From Pseudolabrys sp. FHR47 (lineage in GTDB: Bacteria > Pseudomonadota > Alphaproteobacteria > Rhizobiales > Xanthobacteraceae), in assembly GCF_005153485.1 (NCBI RefSeq), contig NZ_CP039740.1, positions 682,001-746,000 on the forward strand: DNA of 64,000 nucleotides. The letters run 5' to 3'. The translations under genes and the position numbers were made by a program. Within the stretch, counting starts at the first letter, position 1; every line of letters begins with the position of its first letter. This document shows, one piece after another, positions 17,290-26,662 of this stretch. The notes under the pieces were generated by a model that searched no databases, was not told the DNA's origin, and was given only the letters and a program-made list of their open reading frames with translations.

Positions 17290-17457
17290 TTTACCCTCCC
17301 CCTTGTGGGGAGGGTCGATTGTCGAGCGAAGCGAAGACGATCGGGGTTGGGGGTATTCGCCGTATCGTAACGACCCCCACCCCGCTCGCCATAGTGCGTC
17401 GAAGACGCGCGTAACGCGCTTATGGCTCGCGACCCTCCCCACAAGGGGGAGGGTAAA
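17290..17457. repeat. 168-bp palindromic element with 28-bp perfect terminal inverted repeats
   Basis: Left end 17290-17317 and right end 17430-17457 are exact inverted copies; each contains CCCTCCCCACAAGGGGGAGGG or its complement. Inner inverted repeats include GGGGTTGGGGGT against ACCCCCACCCC. It lies between the convergent stops of the inhibitor gene and radC, where it would act as a two-way transcription stop. It looks like a MITE-type or intergenic repeat; no target-site duplication is obvious. Confidence 0.85.
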
Positions 17458-17462
17458 AAGCA

Positions 17463-18200
17463 TCAGATCAGCTTCATCCCTTTCAGACTCGCGTGGCCAT
17501 CCTTGCCGACGATGATGTGATCATGCACGGCAATGCCTAAGGGCTTCGCCACGTCGATGATCGCCTGCGTCATCTGGATGTCGGCGCGCGACGGCGTCGG
17601 ATCGCCCGACGGGTGATTGTGCACCAGGATCAGCGCGGTCGCCGACAGTTCGAGCGCGCGTTTGACCACCTCGCGCGGATAGACGGGCGTATGGTCCACC
17701 GTGCCCTGCTGCTGCACCTCGTCGGCGATCAATTGGTTGCGCTTGTCGAGAAACAGCAGGCGGAACTGTTCCTTGTCCTCATAGGCCATGGCGGTGCGGC
17801 AATAGTCGATGACGCTGGCCCACGACGACAGCACCGTGCGCTTGGTCGCTTCGCCGCGGGTGATCCGCTTGGCCGAGGCGTGCACGATCTTCAGTTCGTC
17901 GATCACGGCATCGCCGACGCCCTTGATCTCCTTGAGCCGGGTGCGCGGTGCCGCCATCACCTCGGCGAACGAGCCGAATTTGGCGACCAGCTCTTTGGCC
18001 AGCGGCTTGACGTCCCGTTGCGGAATGGCGCGGAACAGCACGAGTTCGAGCAATTCGTAATCGCTGACGGCATCCTCGCCGGCTTTGCGGAAGCGCTCGC
18101 GCAGTCGCTCACGGTGGCCGTGGTAATGCGGCGTCGCCTCGGCGAGCCCATGCGCGCCGTTGGCCATCTCGTCCTCGTCGGTCCTGAAGGGGTCCACCAT
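17463..18200 (-). CDS. radC: RadC family JAB/MPN-domain protein
   Basis: Protein of 245 residues with an N-terminal helix-hairpin-helix region (about 60-110, [13 protein letters not shown]) and a C-terminal JAB/MPN domain carrying the metal-site motif [14 protein letters not shown] near residue 193. RadC was once linked to DNA repair; its actual role is uncertain, and it is often near mobile DNA. Here it stands beside metAP in the common alphaproteobacterial order, and its stop abuts the palindromic element. Confidence 0.92.
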   Translation of the reverse strand: MVDPFRTDEDEMANGAHGLAEATPHYHGHRERLRERFRKAGEDAVSDYELLELVLFRAIPQRDVKPLAKELVAKFGSFAEVMAAPRTRLKEIKGVGDAVIDELKIVHASAKRITRGEATKRTVLSSWASVIDYCRTAMAYEDKEQFRLLFLDKRNQLIADEVQQQGTVDHTPVYPREVVKRALELSATALILVHNHPSGDPTPSRADIQMTQAIIDVAKPLGIAVHDHIIVGKDGHASLKGMKLI

Positions 18201-18266
18201 CCGTTACGCGCTCGCTCAACCGGAGCGGGCATTATAGGGGGAATCCGCGCAGACGGCGAGGCCGGT

Positions 18267-19090
18267 TCAGACCTTGTAAGGCGGCTTGTCGAGCCCGGCG
18301 GGCGAGAAGGTGAAGACCTCGACGCCGTCGGCGGTGACGCCGACTGTGTGCTCGAACTGGGCCGACAGCGAGCGGTCTCGGGTGACGGCGGTCCAGCCAT
18401 CGGACAGCACCTTCACATGCGGCCGGCCGAGATTGATCATCGGTTCGACGGTGAAGAACATGCCGGGCTTGAGTACGACGCCTTCGCCGGGGCGCCCGAC
18501 ATGGACGATGTTCGGCTCGTCGTGGAACAGCCGGCCGAGGCCGTGGCCGCAGAAGTCACGCACCACGCTCATGTGCTGGGCTTCGACGTAGCTCTGGATG
18601 GCGTGGCCGATGTCACCTGTGGTGGCGCCGGGACGGATCACGGCGATACCGCGCATCATCGATTCATGGGTCACTTCGATCAGCCGCTCGGCGCGGCGCG
18701 GAATATCGCCGACCGGATACATGCGGCTCGAGTCGCCATGCCAGCCGTCGACGATCAAGGTGACGTCGATATTGACGATGTCGCCGTCCTTGAGCGGCTT
18801 CTCGTTCGGAATGCCGTGGCAGACGACATGGTTGATCGAGGTGCAGGTCGATTTGCGGTAGCCGCGGTACATCAGCGTCGCCGGCAGCGCGGCATTGTCC
18901 ATGGCGAACTCATAGACCAGCCGGTCGATCGTGTCGGTCGGCACGCCCGGTTTGACGTGAGGCGTCAGCATGTCGAGGCAGCGCGCGGTAAGCTGACCGG
19001 CCTTGCGCATGCCTTCGAAGGCAGCGGGGCCGTGAAGCTTGATTTGCCCGGTCTTGCGCTGGGGGATACGGCGGCATCGATGTAAGTCAT
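18267..19090 (-). CDS. map: Type I methionine aminopeptidase, apparent frameshift near the N-terminus
   Basis: Cytoplasmic enzyme that removes the initiator Met from nascent proteins. The body is intact: metal ligands lie in NIDVTLIVDGWHGDSS, GHGLGRLFHDEP, FTVEPMIN and QFEHTV. The expected start MTYIDAAVSP is at 19090, but it is in a different frame from PQRKTGQIKLHGP, which should follow. Adding one base to the five-base run at 19061-19065 joins the two exactly, giving 274 residues. A homopolymer sequencing error or a real -1 deletion are the options. Otherwise translation would have to begin at the internal Met of GMRKAGQ. Confidence 0.88.
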
Positions 19091-19164
19091 GGGGGGAATG
19101 TAAGGATTTGGGGCCGGAGGGGCAAGTTGGGCCGGGCCTAGGGCACGAAATGCCGCCAATAGCC

Positions 19165-19283
19165 GTCATGGCCGGGCTTGTCCCGGCCATCCACGTCTTG
19201 TTGCTGCGGAAGGAAGTCGTGGATGCCCGGCACATAAGGGCGTTTACGCCCGTCTTCGACGGGCTATGGCCGGGCATGACGAC
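19165..19283. repeat. Bipartite palindromic repeat upstream of the metAP gene
   Basis: Left hairpin ATGGCCGGG-CTTGT-CCCGGCCAT (19168-19190) followed by CCACG; right part CGTGGATGCCCGG and TATGGCCGGGCATGACG. It has the same two-hairpin layout as the other family members, with CCACG/CGTGG as inner arms. It fills the gap between metAP and the DenD-like gene, both leftward. Confidence 0.8.
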
Positions 19284-19306
19284 GGAGAGGGTGGCTAGGC
19301 AGAGTT

Positions 19307-20284
19307 CTACGCAATCTTCCCGCCCAGTTCGTCCTCGATATGCGCTTTGACGATCTCGTCGAAGTTCTGCTCCGCCCTGAAACCGAGTTCCGCGGCCCGT
19401 TTGGCGTCGATGCGTTCCGACCAGCCGGCGACGATGCGCATGACGAGTTCGTCCGGCTCGCGCTTGATACGGGCGGCGACCTTCGGTCCGGCGATCCGGG
19501 TCAGCGAATCGATCTGCTCGGCGACGGTGCAGCACACGCCGGGCATCGCCAGATTGATGCGCGGCCCGAGCTGCTCGCGGGTCAGGCTCGCAGCATGGAT
19601 GAGGAAGCCGACGGCGGAACGCGGTGAAGCATGGGTATGCCGCACGGTATCGGCGACCGGCAGGATCGCCTCCTGGCCCGCCAGCGGTTCGCGGATGATG
19701 CCGGAGAAGAAGCCCGAGGCCGCCTTGTTCGGCTTGCCCGGGCGCACGCAGATCGTCGGCAGACGGATGCCGACGCCGTCGAGGAAACCGCGGCGATTGT
19801 AGTCGGCGAGCAGCAATTCGCTGATCGCTTTCTGCGTGCCGTAGGAGGTCAGCGGCGTCAGGTGGAAATCGTCCGGGATGGCGTGCGGAAATGGCGCGCC
19901 ATAGACCGCGATCGACGACGTGAAGATGAATTTCGGATGATAGCCATCGGCGTGGCGGATGGCTTCGAGCAGAGCACGAGTACCATCGAGATTGACGTGA
20001 TAGCCCTTGTCGAAGTCCAGCTCTGCTTCGCCGGAGACGACGCCGGCAAGGTGGAAGATCACCTCGGGTCGCTCAGCGATCAGCTTCTCGGCCGCGCCCG
20101 GCGCCGCCATGTCCCCGGTGACGATGTCGACCTGGCCGCTAAAGCCCGCTGGCTTTTCCGGCGCGACGACGTCGGTCAGCGTGAATTTGTCGACAGCTTT
20201 GCTGTTCAGTCCGCCGTCCTTGACCAGACGGGCGATCAGCTTGCGCCCGATCATGCCGGCCGCGCCGGTCACCACAACATGCAT
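19307..20284 (-). CDS. denD: NAD-dependent epimerase/dehydratase, D-erythronate dehydrogenase-like
   Basis: Extended SDR of 325 residues with the NAD motif TGAAGMIG near the N-terminus, TSSIAVYG and the catalytic YGTQK. It is closest in pattern to DenD, which oxidises D-erythronate to the 2-oxo acid; this is recognition by eye and not certain. ATG 20284 stands 8 bp from AGGGG; ATG 20290 is too close to that site. It is last gene of the leftward operon that starts at 23110, 14 bp after the MFS gene. Confidence 0.8.
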   Translation of the reverse strand: MHVVVTGAAGMIGRKLIARLVKDGGLNSKAVDKFTLTDVVAPEKPAGFSGQVDIVTGDMAAPGAAEKLIAERPEVIFHLAGVVSGEAELDFDKGYHVNLDGTRALLEAIRHADGYHPKFIFTSSIAVYGAPFPHAIPDDFHLTPLTSYGTQKAISELLLADYNRRGFLDGVGIRLPTICVRPGKPNKAASGFFSGIIREPLAGQEAILPVADTVRHTHASPRSAVGFLIHAASLTREQLGPRINLAMPGVCCTVAEQIDSLTRIAGPKVAARIKREPDELVMRIVAGWSERIDAKRAAELGFRAEQNFDEIVKAHIEDELGGKIA

Positions 20285-20298
20285 TGGCATTTCCCCTT

Positions 20299-21549
20299 TT
20301 AAGTGTCTTCTTTTTTATTCTCGGCCGGCTGGAACCGGTCGAGGTGCCGCAGGTCCGGAAACAGCATCATCCACAAACCGGCGACAAGCAACGAGCCGAT
20401 GCCGCCAATTAGAACAGACGGCACCGCGCCGAACCAGCCCGCCAGCACGCCGGACTCGAACTCGCCGAGCGTATTCGATGAGCCGACAAAAAGGTAGTTG
20501 ATGGCGGCGACCCGGCCGCGCATCTCGTCCGGCGTCTCGACCTGCACCAAGGTGAAGCGGATGACGACGCTGACGGCGTCGGCGGCGCCGAGCACGGCGA
20601 GCGCGCCGATCGACAGCGGCAGCGAGGTCGACAGCGCGAACACGATCGTGGCGGCGCCGAACACCGCGACCGAGGCGAACATCTTGCGGCCGATGTGGCG
20701 CTCGACCGGGAAGCGCGACAGCACCGCGGCAGTCAGCAGGGCGCCAATCGCGGGCGCCGAGCGTAACAAGCCGAGTCCGATCGGGCCGGCCTCGAGGATG
20801 TCCTTAGCGAAGATCGGCAGCAGCGCGGTGGCCCCGCCGAGCAGCACGACGAACAGATCAAGCGAGATGACGCCGAGCAGCCGGCTGCGGCTGCGCACGA
20901 AATCGAAGCCGGCCAGCACCGAGCGTAAAGTCGGAGGCTCGCGGCTCGGGGTGTGGCGGGTCACGCGCATGAGGCTGACGCAGGCGATGGCGGCGAGGAA
21001 GAACGCGGCGCACATCGCGCTCACGGCGCGCGGTTCGAAGGCATAGATAAAGCCGCCGAGCGCCGGGCCGCAGATCACGGCCGTCTGGTTCGCCGAAGTC
21101 CAGGCCGCGACGGCACGCGGCATCAGCTTCACCGGTACGGTGGCCGCGACCAGCGACTGGTTGGTTGGCAGTTCAAAGGCGCGGGCGCAGCCGATGGCGA
21201 AGACAAGAACGAACAGCAGTTCGCGCGACAGCCAGCCGCCGAGCATCGCAACAGTCATGACAATGGCGCAGAGCGCGTAGACGGCTTGCGCCAGTCGCAC
21301 CGTGACGCGCCGATCGTAGCGGTCGGCGACATGGCCGATGATGAGGGTGAGTATGACCGCGGGAATGAACTGTAGCAGGCCGACATAGCCGAGATCGAAG
21401 GCGCTGCCGGTGATCTCGTAGATCGACCAGCCGATGACCACGGCCAGCGCCTGATAACCGATGGTGGCGAACAGCCGCGCGAACCACAGGAAGACGAAAG
21501 GGCGGTGCTGCAGCAAACCGCCCTTGGCCGGCTCGTCGGCCGCGCTCAT
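20299..21549 (-). CDS. MFS transporter
   Basis: Twelve-helix major facilitator of 416 residues with the loop 2-3 motif GHVADRYDRR (near 70-80) and a Gly/Ala-rich helix 5 (GPALGGFIY). ATG 21549 overlaps the GNAT stop (ATGA). It resembles the MFS_3/EntS group of exporters. The substrate is unknown. Confidence 0.9.
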   Translation of the reverse strand: MSAADEPAKGGLLQHRPFVFLWFARLFATIGYQALAVVIGWSIYEITGSAFDLGYVGLLQFIPAVILTLIIGHVADRYDRRVTVRLAQAVYALCAIVMTVAMLGGWLSRELLFVLVFAIGCARAFELPTNQSLVAATVPVKLMPRAVAAWTSANQTAVICGPALGGFIYAFEPRAVSAMCAAFFLAAIACVSLMRVTRHTPSREPPTLRSVLAGFDFVRSRSRLLGVISLDLFVVLLGGATALLPIFAKDILEAGPIGLGLLRSAPAIGALLTAAVLSRFPVERHIGRKMFASVAVFGAATIVFALSTSLPLSIGALAVLGAADAVSVVIRFTLVQVETPDEMRGRVAAINYLFVGSSNTLGEFESGVLAGWFGAVPSVLIGGIGSLLVAGLWMMLFPDLRHLDRFQPAENKKEDT

Positions 21550-22268
21550 CCGACGAAGCCGTTCAGTTCGCTCAAGGAGATCTTCTGCTGGCCGGCGGCG
21601 TCGAAATTGTCGGGCGCCAGCCAGCGCTCGAACGCTGCCTTGCGGGCCGGCCATTCGGTGTCGATCATCGAGAACCAGGCATTGTCGCGGTTGCGGCCTT
21701 TGGCAATGATGTGGTTGCGGAATGTGCCCTCGAAGACGAATCCGTAACGCAACGCCGCGCGCCGGGAGGCGGCGTTGAGCGCGTTGCATTTCCATTCATA
21801 GCGCCGATAGCCGAGCGTCTCGAAGGCATAGCGTGCCAGCAGGTACTGTGCCTCGGTGCCAATCTTGGTGCGTTTGAGCGCCGGCGAATAAAGCACATGG
21901 CCGACCTCGATGACGCGCATCTCGGGGCGGATTTCCATCAGCGTGAAATAGCCGACCGCGCAGCCATTGTCGTCGATGATGGCGTAGGCATAAGGATCGG
22001 TCAGGCCGGCGCGCTTGGCGATGAACTCGGCGAAGATTTCCGGATCAGTGAATGGCCCGTCGGTGCTGATATAGGTCCAGATATCGGGATGGCCGTTGAA
22101 CACGGACCAGAGATCGTCGGCGTGATGATCCTGCAGCTTCTCGATACGGCCGTAGCGGCCTTCCAAGGCTACCGGACCGGGTCGCTGCGCCGGCGTGGCG
22201 TCGACCTTTAGGCCGACGGGCTGCCCGGTCTCGGGCAGCGGTTCCCATTGCGACTCGAAATCGGGCAT
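21546..22268 (-). CDS. GNAT family N-acetyltransferase (RimJ/RimL-like)
   Basis: Acetyltransferase of 240 residues. After about 35 residues comes a GNAT fold with EVGHVLYSPALKRTKIGTEAQYLL and YRRYEWKCNALNAASRRAALRYGFVFEG, the acetyl-CoA-binding and motif B regions of the RimJ/RimL group. ATG 22268 lies 5 bp after the PEP-mutase-like stop. Its role in the operon is unknown. Confidence 0.9.
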   Translation of the reverse strand: MPDFESQWEPLPETGQPVGLKVDATPAQRPGPVALEGRYGRIEKLQDHHADDLWSVFNGHPDIWTYISTDGPFTDPEIFAEFIAKRAGLTDPYAYAIIDDNGCAVGYFTLMEIRPEMRVIEVGHVLYSPALKRTKIGTEAQYLLARYAFETLGYRRYEWKCNALNAASRRAALRYGFVFEGTFRNHIIAKGRNRDNAWFSMIDTEWPARKAAFERWLAPDNFDAAGQQKISLSELNGFVG

Positions 22269-22273
22269 GGCGT

Positions 22274-23110
22274 TTACTGCTCTGACGGCGTGTTTTGCGC
22301 GAAAAATGCGTCCAGATCGGTGCCGGATATCACGCCGCCGAGGCGGTCGAAACGGCCCTCGGTCGCGATCAGTGTCGCCGCCTTGATGAAGGCGTCCATC
22401 GCGACACGTGCAAGCGCACCGCCGACGCTGATGCGGCGAACGCCCATCGCGGCGATATCGGAGACGGTGAAGCTGCCGGCCGCAGACATCAGGAGATTGA
22501 CCGGTTTCGGCGCGACGGCCGTGACCACGGCTTCGATCTGCTCGCGGGTTTTGATGCCGGGCACATAGAGGCAATCGGCGCCGGCTTCGGCAAAAGCCGT
22601 GAGACGCCGGATGGCGTCGTCGAGGTCGGGACGGCCGTGCAGGAATCCTTCGGCGCGAGCGGTGAGCAGAACGTCGCCGCCCGACTGGTCGATCGCCTGT
22701 CGCGCCGCGCGCACGCGCACGACCGCCTTGTCGAAGTCATAGAGCGGGGCGGTTTCGTCGCCGGTGAAATCCTCGATTGATAGTCCCGCCACGCCGGTGT
22801 CGACGCAGAGCCGCACATTGTCTGCGAGCGCGTCGGGCTCGTGCGCATAGCCATTTTCGAAATCGGCGTTCAATGGGATGTCGGTGGCGGCGGCCAGTTC
22901 GCAGTAATGCGCGAGCACCTGGTCACGGCTCAGGGCGCTGTCAGGGCGACCCAGGGAATAGGCGTATCCGGAGCTGGTGCTCGCCAGCGCCGGAAAGCCG
23001 AGGCTCTGCAGGTAGAGTGCGCTGCCGACATTCCACGGATTGGGAATGACGAAGCAGCCGCTGCGATGCAGGTTCCTGAAGGCGCGGCGTTTTTCGGTGG
23101 TGGTGGACAT
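22274..23110 (-). CDS. Isocitrate lyase/phosphoenolpyruvate mutase family protein
   Basis: TIM-barrel protein of 278 residues in the ICL/PEPM superfamily. It has PNPWNVGSA near the start, NADFENGYA (metal-site acidic motif), SIEDFTG and LLTARAEGFLHGRPDLDDAIRRL. Members cleave or rearrange C-C or P-C bonds of small 2-oxo or 2-hydroxy acids; the ICL-specific KKCGH motif is absent. ATG 23110 follows a short leader; it is first gene of the four-gene leftward operon. Confidence 0.86.
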   Translation of the reverse strand: MSTTTEKRRAFRNLHRSGCFVIPNPWNVGSALYLQSLGFPALASTSSGYAYSLGRPDSALSRDQVLAHYCELAAATDIPLNADFENGYAHEPDALADNVRLCVDTGVAGLSIEDFTGDETAPLYDFDKAVVRVRAARQAIDQSGGDVLLTARAEGFLHGRPDLDDAIRRLTAFAEAGADCLYVPGIKTREQIEAVVTAVAPKPVNLLMSAAGSFTVSDIAAMGVRRISVGGALARVAMDAFIKAATLIATEGRFDRLGGVISGTDLDAFFAQNTPSEQ

Positions 23111-23245
23111 GAAGCCTATATCCCCGGCGGCCGCAGGACCGTGCCATGACAAGGCGCGGAAGGACAATTGCATTCCTTGATGGGGCGATGAATGCCGCTC
23201 ATGCAGCGACGCGCCATCGGGCGGCCAAGGCCTGTGGCGCGTCGG

Positions 23246-23590
23246 TCAGGTGCCCTGAACCTGACGGGAACTTCTCCCGGGAAAGACGCCCGCTTGGTCG
23301 ACCGGCATCCGGCCGAGCACCAGGCGCCCTTGCTGGTCGAACGCGCTGGAAATCAAACTCGGACGTCCGTTGAGCAGGAAGGTGCTCAGACTGCGCTGGG
23401 TGCGTTCCGGCATATCGAGATAGGCCCGGATCAGTTCGACGATGCCGGGCTCGCGCGTCCAGTAGTAGAGTTCGAGCAGCCGGCTGGTGTCGGTGCCATT
23501 GGCCAGCGTCTTGATCAACTCAAACCCTTCGCTGTCGCTTTGGCCATTGGCAGGATTGGCTCGTTGTCCGCGTTTGGGTTCACGTGGCAT
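23246..23590 (-). CDS. Hypothetical small protein
   Basis: Open frame of 114 residues, probably mostly helical (GFELIKTLANG, RLLELYYWTREPGIVELIRAYLDM), with a basic N-terminus and no signal or membrane segment. AGGAC stands 8 bp before ATG 23590. Amino-acid composition is protein-like, and the frame is the only sizeable one here without a stronger opposite frame. I do not recognise the family. Confidence 0.55.
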   Translation of the reverse strand: MPREPKRGQRANPANGQSDSEGFELIKTLANGTDTSRLLELYYWTREPGIVELIRAYLDMPERTQRSLSTFLLNGRPSLISSAFDQQGRLVLGRMPVDQAGVFPGRSSRQVQGT

Positions 23591-24032
23591 GTTCGTCCTG
23601 ACGTAACGGAGGGACCTGCGGTCCGCGTCTGATCAGCGCGGAACCTGTGATACGGTCGAGCGACCTCGAGACCGCGGTGGGGTTGTGAGGCTTTTCGGCA
23701 AGCGCGGCGAAGTCGAGGGTGTCGCGGGCGGGGGCAAAAGTTGAAGATTTCACGGGCGGCTTTATCTCCCGATGTACAGGCGAACTAATGGACAATCTTC
23801 TTACCGTAAAAGTTGTAATTGATCATACGAGGTGCCGGAGGTTTCGTCATCCGAAACGCGCAAGAACGGGCGCAGGATAGTCATTGGCAGAATCAATCTA
23901 TGATTTTAAAAGTATGAACTACAATTATAAATTGTGATCTGCCGCTCAGAGGCTACGCATGCCGGTTTGCATTTGCGCGGCGGATCATGTGAACTCCCGC
24001 CAAATTTTGCTGTCTCCGGGGAGGCTTATGCG
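23591..24032. other. Intergenic region with two short palindromes upstream of the aminotransferase
   Basis: This 442-bp stretch is less G+C-rich than its surroundings in its right half. It holds GTTTCG-TCATC-CGAAAC (23841-23857) and ACAATT-ATA-AATTGT (23921-23935), which could be operators for either flanking gene. A weak TTG-started frame of 71 codons (23580-23795, leftward) was not accepted. Nothing else is seen. Confidence 0.5.
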
Positions 24033-25214
24033 ATGCTCAAGACGATCGCGGCGTTCGACCGCATTGGCGAGGAAAACGCCTTCGCGGTGCTGGCACGCGC
24101 CAATGCGCTGATCGCCCAAGGCCGCGATATCATCAATCTCGGTATCGGCCAGCCGGACTTCCGTACCCCGGATTTCATCGTTGAAGCCGCTGTGAAAGCA
24201 TTGCGCGACGGCCACCACGGCTACACCGCCGCAACCGGTATCCCGCAGTTGCGAGAGGCGGTCGCGGCCGATCTGCACAAGCGTTTCAAGGTCGAGGTCT
24301 CGCCCGACAGCGTCATGATCATGCCCGGCGGCAAGCCGACCATGTTCATGTCGATCCTGATGTTCGGCGAACCCGGCGCCGAGATCATGTATCCGGATCC
24401 CGGCTTTCCGATCTATCGGTCGATGATCGAGTTCACCGGTGCGACTCCGGTCCCGATCCCGATCCGCGAGGAAAATGAGTTTGCCTTCTCGGCGGAAGAA
24501 ACGCTGAAACTGATCACGCCGAAGACACGCCTCATCATCGTTAACTCGCCGGCCAATCCGACGGGTGGTGTCACACCGAAGGTCGAGGTGGACAAACTTG
24601 TGGCAGGCCTCGCCAAGTGGCCGGATGTCGCCATCATGTCGGACGAGATTTACGACCACATGACCTATGATGGCGAGCAGCACGTCTGCCTGCTCTCCTA
24701 TCCGGAGATTCGTGATCGCCTTATCCTGCTTAATGGCTGGTCCAAGACCTACGCCATGACCGGCTGGCGCCTCGGCTACGCCGTGTGGCCGGGCAAGCTC
24801 TACGATCTGGCGCGCAAGCTCGCCGTCAACCTGCATTCCTGCGTCAACGCTTCGGCGCAATATGCTGGGCTCGCCGCGCTGACCGGTCCGCAGGACGAAG
24901 TGGCGAAAATGATCGCCGAATTCGACCGCCGCCGCAAAGTCGTGGTCGAAGGTCTCAACAAATTGCCGGGCGTGTCATGCCGCACGCCGAAGGGCGCCTT
25001 CTATGCCTTCCCGAACGTCAAGGCGACGGGATGGAAGGCCAAGGCGTTGGCGTCATCGTTGCTCGAAGATGCCGGCGTCGCCATCATCGGCGGGCCGGAT
25101 TTCGGCATTCTCGGCGAAGGTTATGTCCGGCTGTCTTATGCCAACTCGACCGCGAACATCCTGAAGGCGCTCGACCGCATGGGCGACTTCCTGTCGAAGA
25201 AGAAGGCGGCGTAA
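24033..25214 (+). CDS. Pyridoxal-phosphate-dependent aminotransferase (class I/II)
   Basis: Fold-type I aminotransferase of 393 residues. It has NLGIGQPDFRTP, NSPANPTGG, SDEIYDHMTYDG and PLP Lys238 in NGWSKTYAMTGWRLGY, then the phosphate-site Arg in YVRLSYANS. The start at 24033 has GGGGAGG 8 bp upstream; the longer frame from 23934 has no such site. It belongs to the aspartate/aromatic aminotransferase-like group; the amino donor is not defined. Confidence 0.92.
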   Translation: MLKTIAAFDRIGEENAFAVLARANALIAQGRDIINLGIGQPDFRTPDFIVEAAVKALRDGHHGYTAATGIPQLREAVAADLHKRFKVEVSPDSVMIMPGGKPTMFMSILMFGEPGAEIMYPDPGFPIYRSMIEFTGATPVPIPIREENEFAFSAEETLKLITPKTRLIIVNSPANPTGGVTPKVEVDKLVAGLAKWPDVAIMSDEIYDHMTYDGEQHVCLLSYPEIRDRLILLNGWSKTYAMTGWRLGYAVWPGKLYDLARKLAVNLHSCVNASAQYAGLAALTGPQDEVAKMIAEFDRRRKVVVEGLNKLPGVSCRTPKGAFYAFPNVKATGWKAKALASSLLEDAGVAIIGGPDFGILGEGYVRLSYANSTANILKALDRMGDFLSKKKAA

Positions 25215-25219
25215 GCGTC

Positions 25220-26542
25220 TCAATCGCCCGGGGGCTCCAGTCCCGTCTTGCCGCGCATCGGTGCCTCTCGCGTAATTCGCACGTCGCGAACGGGATAGGG
25301 AATCTCGATACCCGCTTCCTTGAACGCGTCCCATAGCGCCAGCATCACCGGCGCACGGACATTGATGATGCCGTTGTTGGGATCGGCGATCCAGTAGCGC
25401 AATGAGAAGTTCAGCGACGAGTCGCCGAATTCCTCAAAATAGCAGACCGGTGCCGGATCGTGCAGTACGCGCGGGACCTTCAGGGCCGCCGCGACCGCGA
25501 CCTCGCGGACATGATGCGGATTGCTGTCGTAGCTGACGCCGAATAACGATTTCAGCATCATCCGGTTGTCCGAATAGGACCAGTTGATCACTTGTTGTGT
25601 GACGAAATCCTCGTTCGGGATGAGAATCTCGCGGCCGTCGCGCGTATCGACCGAGGTGTAGCGTGCGCCCATATTGGTGACCCAGCCGACTTGATCGCCA
25701 ATGGTGACGACGTCGCCGGGTTTGATCGACTTGTCGGCGAGCAGAATGATGCCGCTGACCAGATTGGAAACGATCTTCTGCAAGCCGAAACCGACGCCGA
25801 GGCCGATGGCGCCGGAAAAGAAGGCAAGCGCGGACAGGTCGATGCCGACGCTCGATAGAACGATGAAAATGGCAAAGGTGATGAGCAGGATGCGCAGCAC
25901 CTTACTGATCAGGACCTGCACGGAGGGGGTTAGGTCGTTCACGGTGCGCAAACGGCGATCGACAAAGTCGCTGAACGCGTTGGCGATCCACAGCGTGAAC
26001 AGCAGGAGCACGGTGCCCTTGATCACAGTCAGGGCCGAGATGCGCAACCCGCCGACCACGAGTGCATAGCTGTCGAGCTCGGCGCGCACCGCCATGCGCA
26101 AGCCCAGAATGTCGAGCGCTGCAAAGGTCCAGGCCCCAATCGATACGACGCGATGAATAAACTGGTTCCGGATCAGGCTGGTCACCAGAGCAATGACCAC
26201 CCAGGCCGTCGCGAGGCTTACTGCTACGCCGAGCAGGTATGAACGGCTCGGCCACGTCAGCGACAGCATGGCCTCGCGAACGATGAAGAGGATAACGATG
26301 AAGATGATCGTGCCGACGCATTCGAGGAACGAGCGGGCCAGCAGTTTTAACATCGGCGGCCAACCCATGGTCACCGACGTCAGGTCGACGCGGCGACGGA
26401 TCAGGATTCCCGCCACCGTGCCGATGGCGCCGGCGGCCAGCAGGATGCCGAACTGAACGAGCAGCCAGAACGAGGATAGTTCGGCGACGAGTTTAGGCAG
26501 CGTATCGGCCAAACTGGCGATGCCGCTTTGGACGCCGTCCAT
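25220..26542 (-). CDS. MscS-type mechanosensitive ion channel
   Basis: Membrane protein of 440 residues with about six helices, then the MscS pore helix and beta domain (AFFSGAIGLGVGFGLQKIV, SGIILLADKSIKPGDVV, GRETLIPNED-like GREILIPNEDFV). Such channels release solutes on osmotic downshock. ATG 26542 is chosen because the upstream frame lacks hydrophobic character. It is convergent with the aminotransferase (5 bp gap). Confidence 0.92.
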   Translation of the reverse strand: MDGVQSGIASLADTLPKLVAELSSFWLLVQFGILLAAGAIGTVAGILIRRRVDLTSVTMGWPPMLKLLARSFLECVGTIIFIVILFIVREAMLSLTWPSRSYLLGVAVSLATAWVVIALVTSLIRNQFIHRVVSIGAWTFAALDILGLRMAVRAELDSYALVVGGLRISALTVIKGTVLLLFTLWIANAFSDFVDRRLRTVNDLTPSVQVLISKVLRILLITFAIFIVLSSVGIDLSALAFFSGAIGLGVGFGLQKIVSNLVSGIILLADKSIKPGDVVTIGDQVGWVTNMGARYTSVDTRDGREILIPNEDFVTQQVINWSYSDNRMMLKSLFGVSYDSNPHHVREVAVAAALKVPRVLHDPAPVCYFEEFGDSSLNFSLRYWIADPNNGIINVRAPVMLALWDAFKEAGIEIPYPVRDVRITREAPMRGKTGLEPPGD

Positions 26543-26662
26543 GTGTCGCGCTCCTGGAACGAGGCGGTTTCGTCCGCGCCTCCCGTCAAGTCCTATCAAA
26601 TTGATGCTTGAGCCGCGGTGACAAGCGGTAGGTTATGCACATCTACGGAGTGCATAATCGCC

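Noticed and set aside
17485-18200. RadC as a marker of a mobile or defence island
   Set aside because: Neighbouring genes are core metabolism, composition is uniform, and radC beside metAP is a usual chromosomal arrangement.
17613-19085. Rightward open frame of 490 codons
   Set aside because: It lies antisense to radC and metAP and has no protein-like features; the lack of stops reflects codon bias of the true genes.
23580-23795. 71-codon leftward frame started by TTG
   Set aside because: Weak start, no ribosome site, no recognisable features, overlap with the better-supported 114-residue frame.
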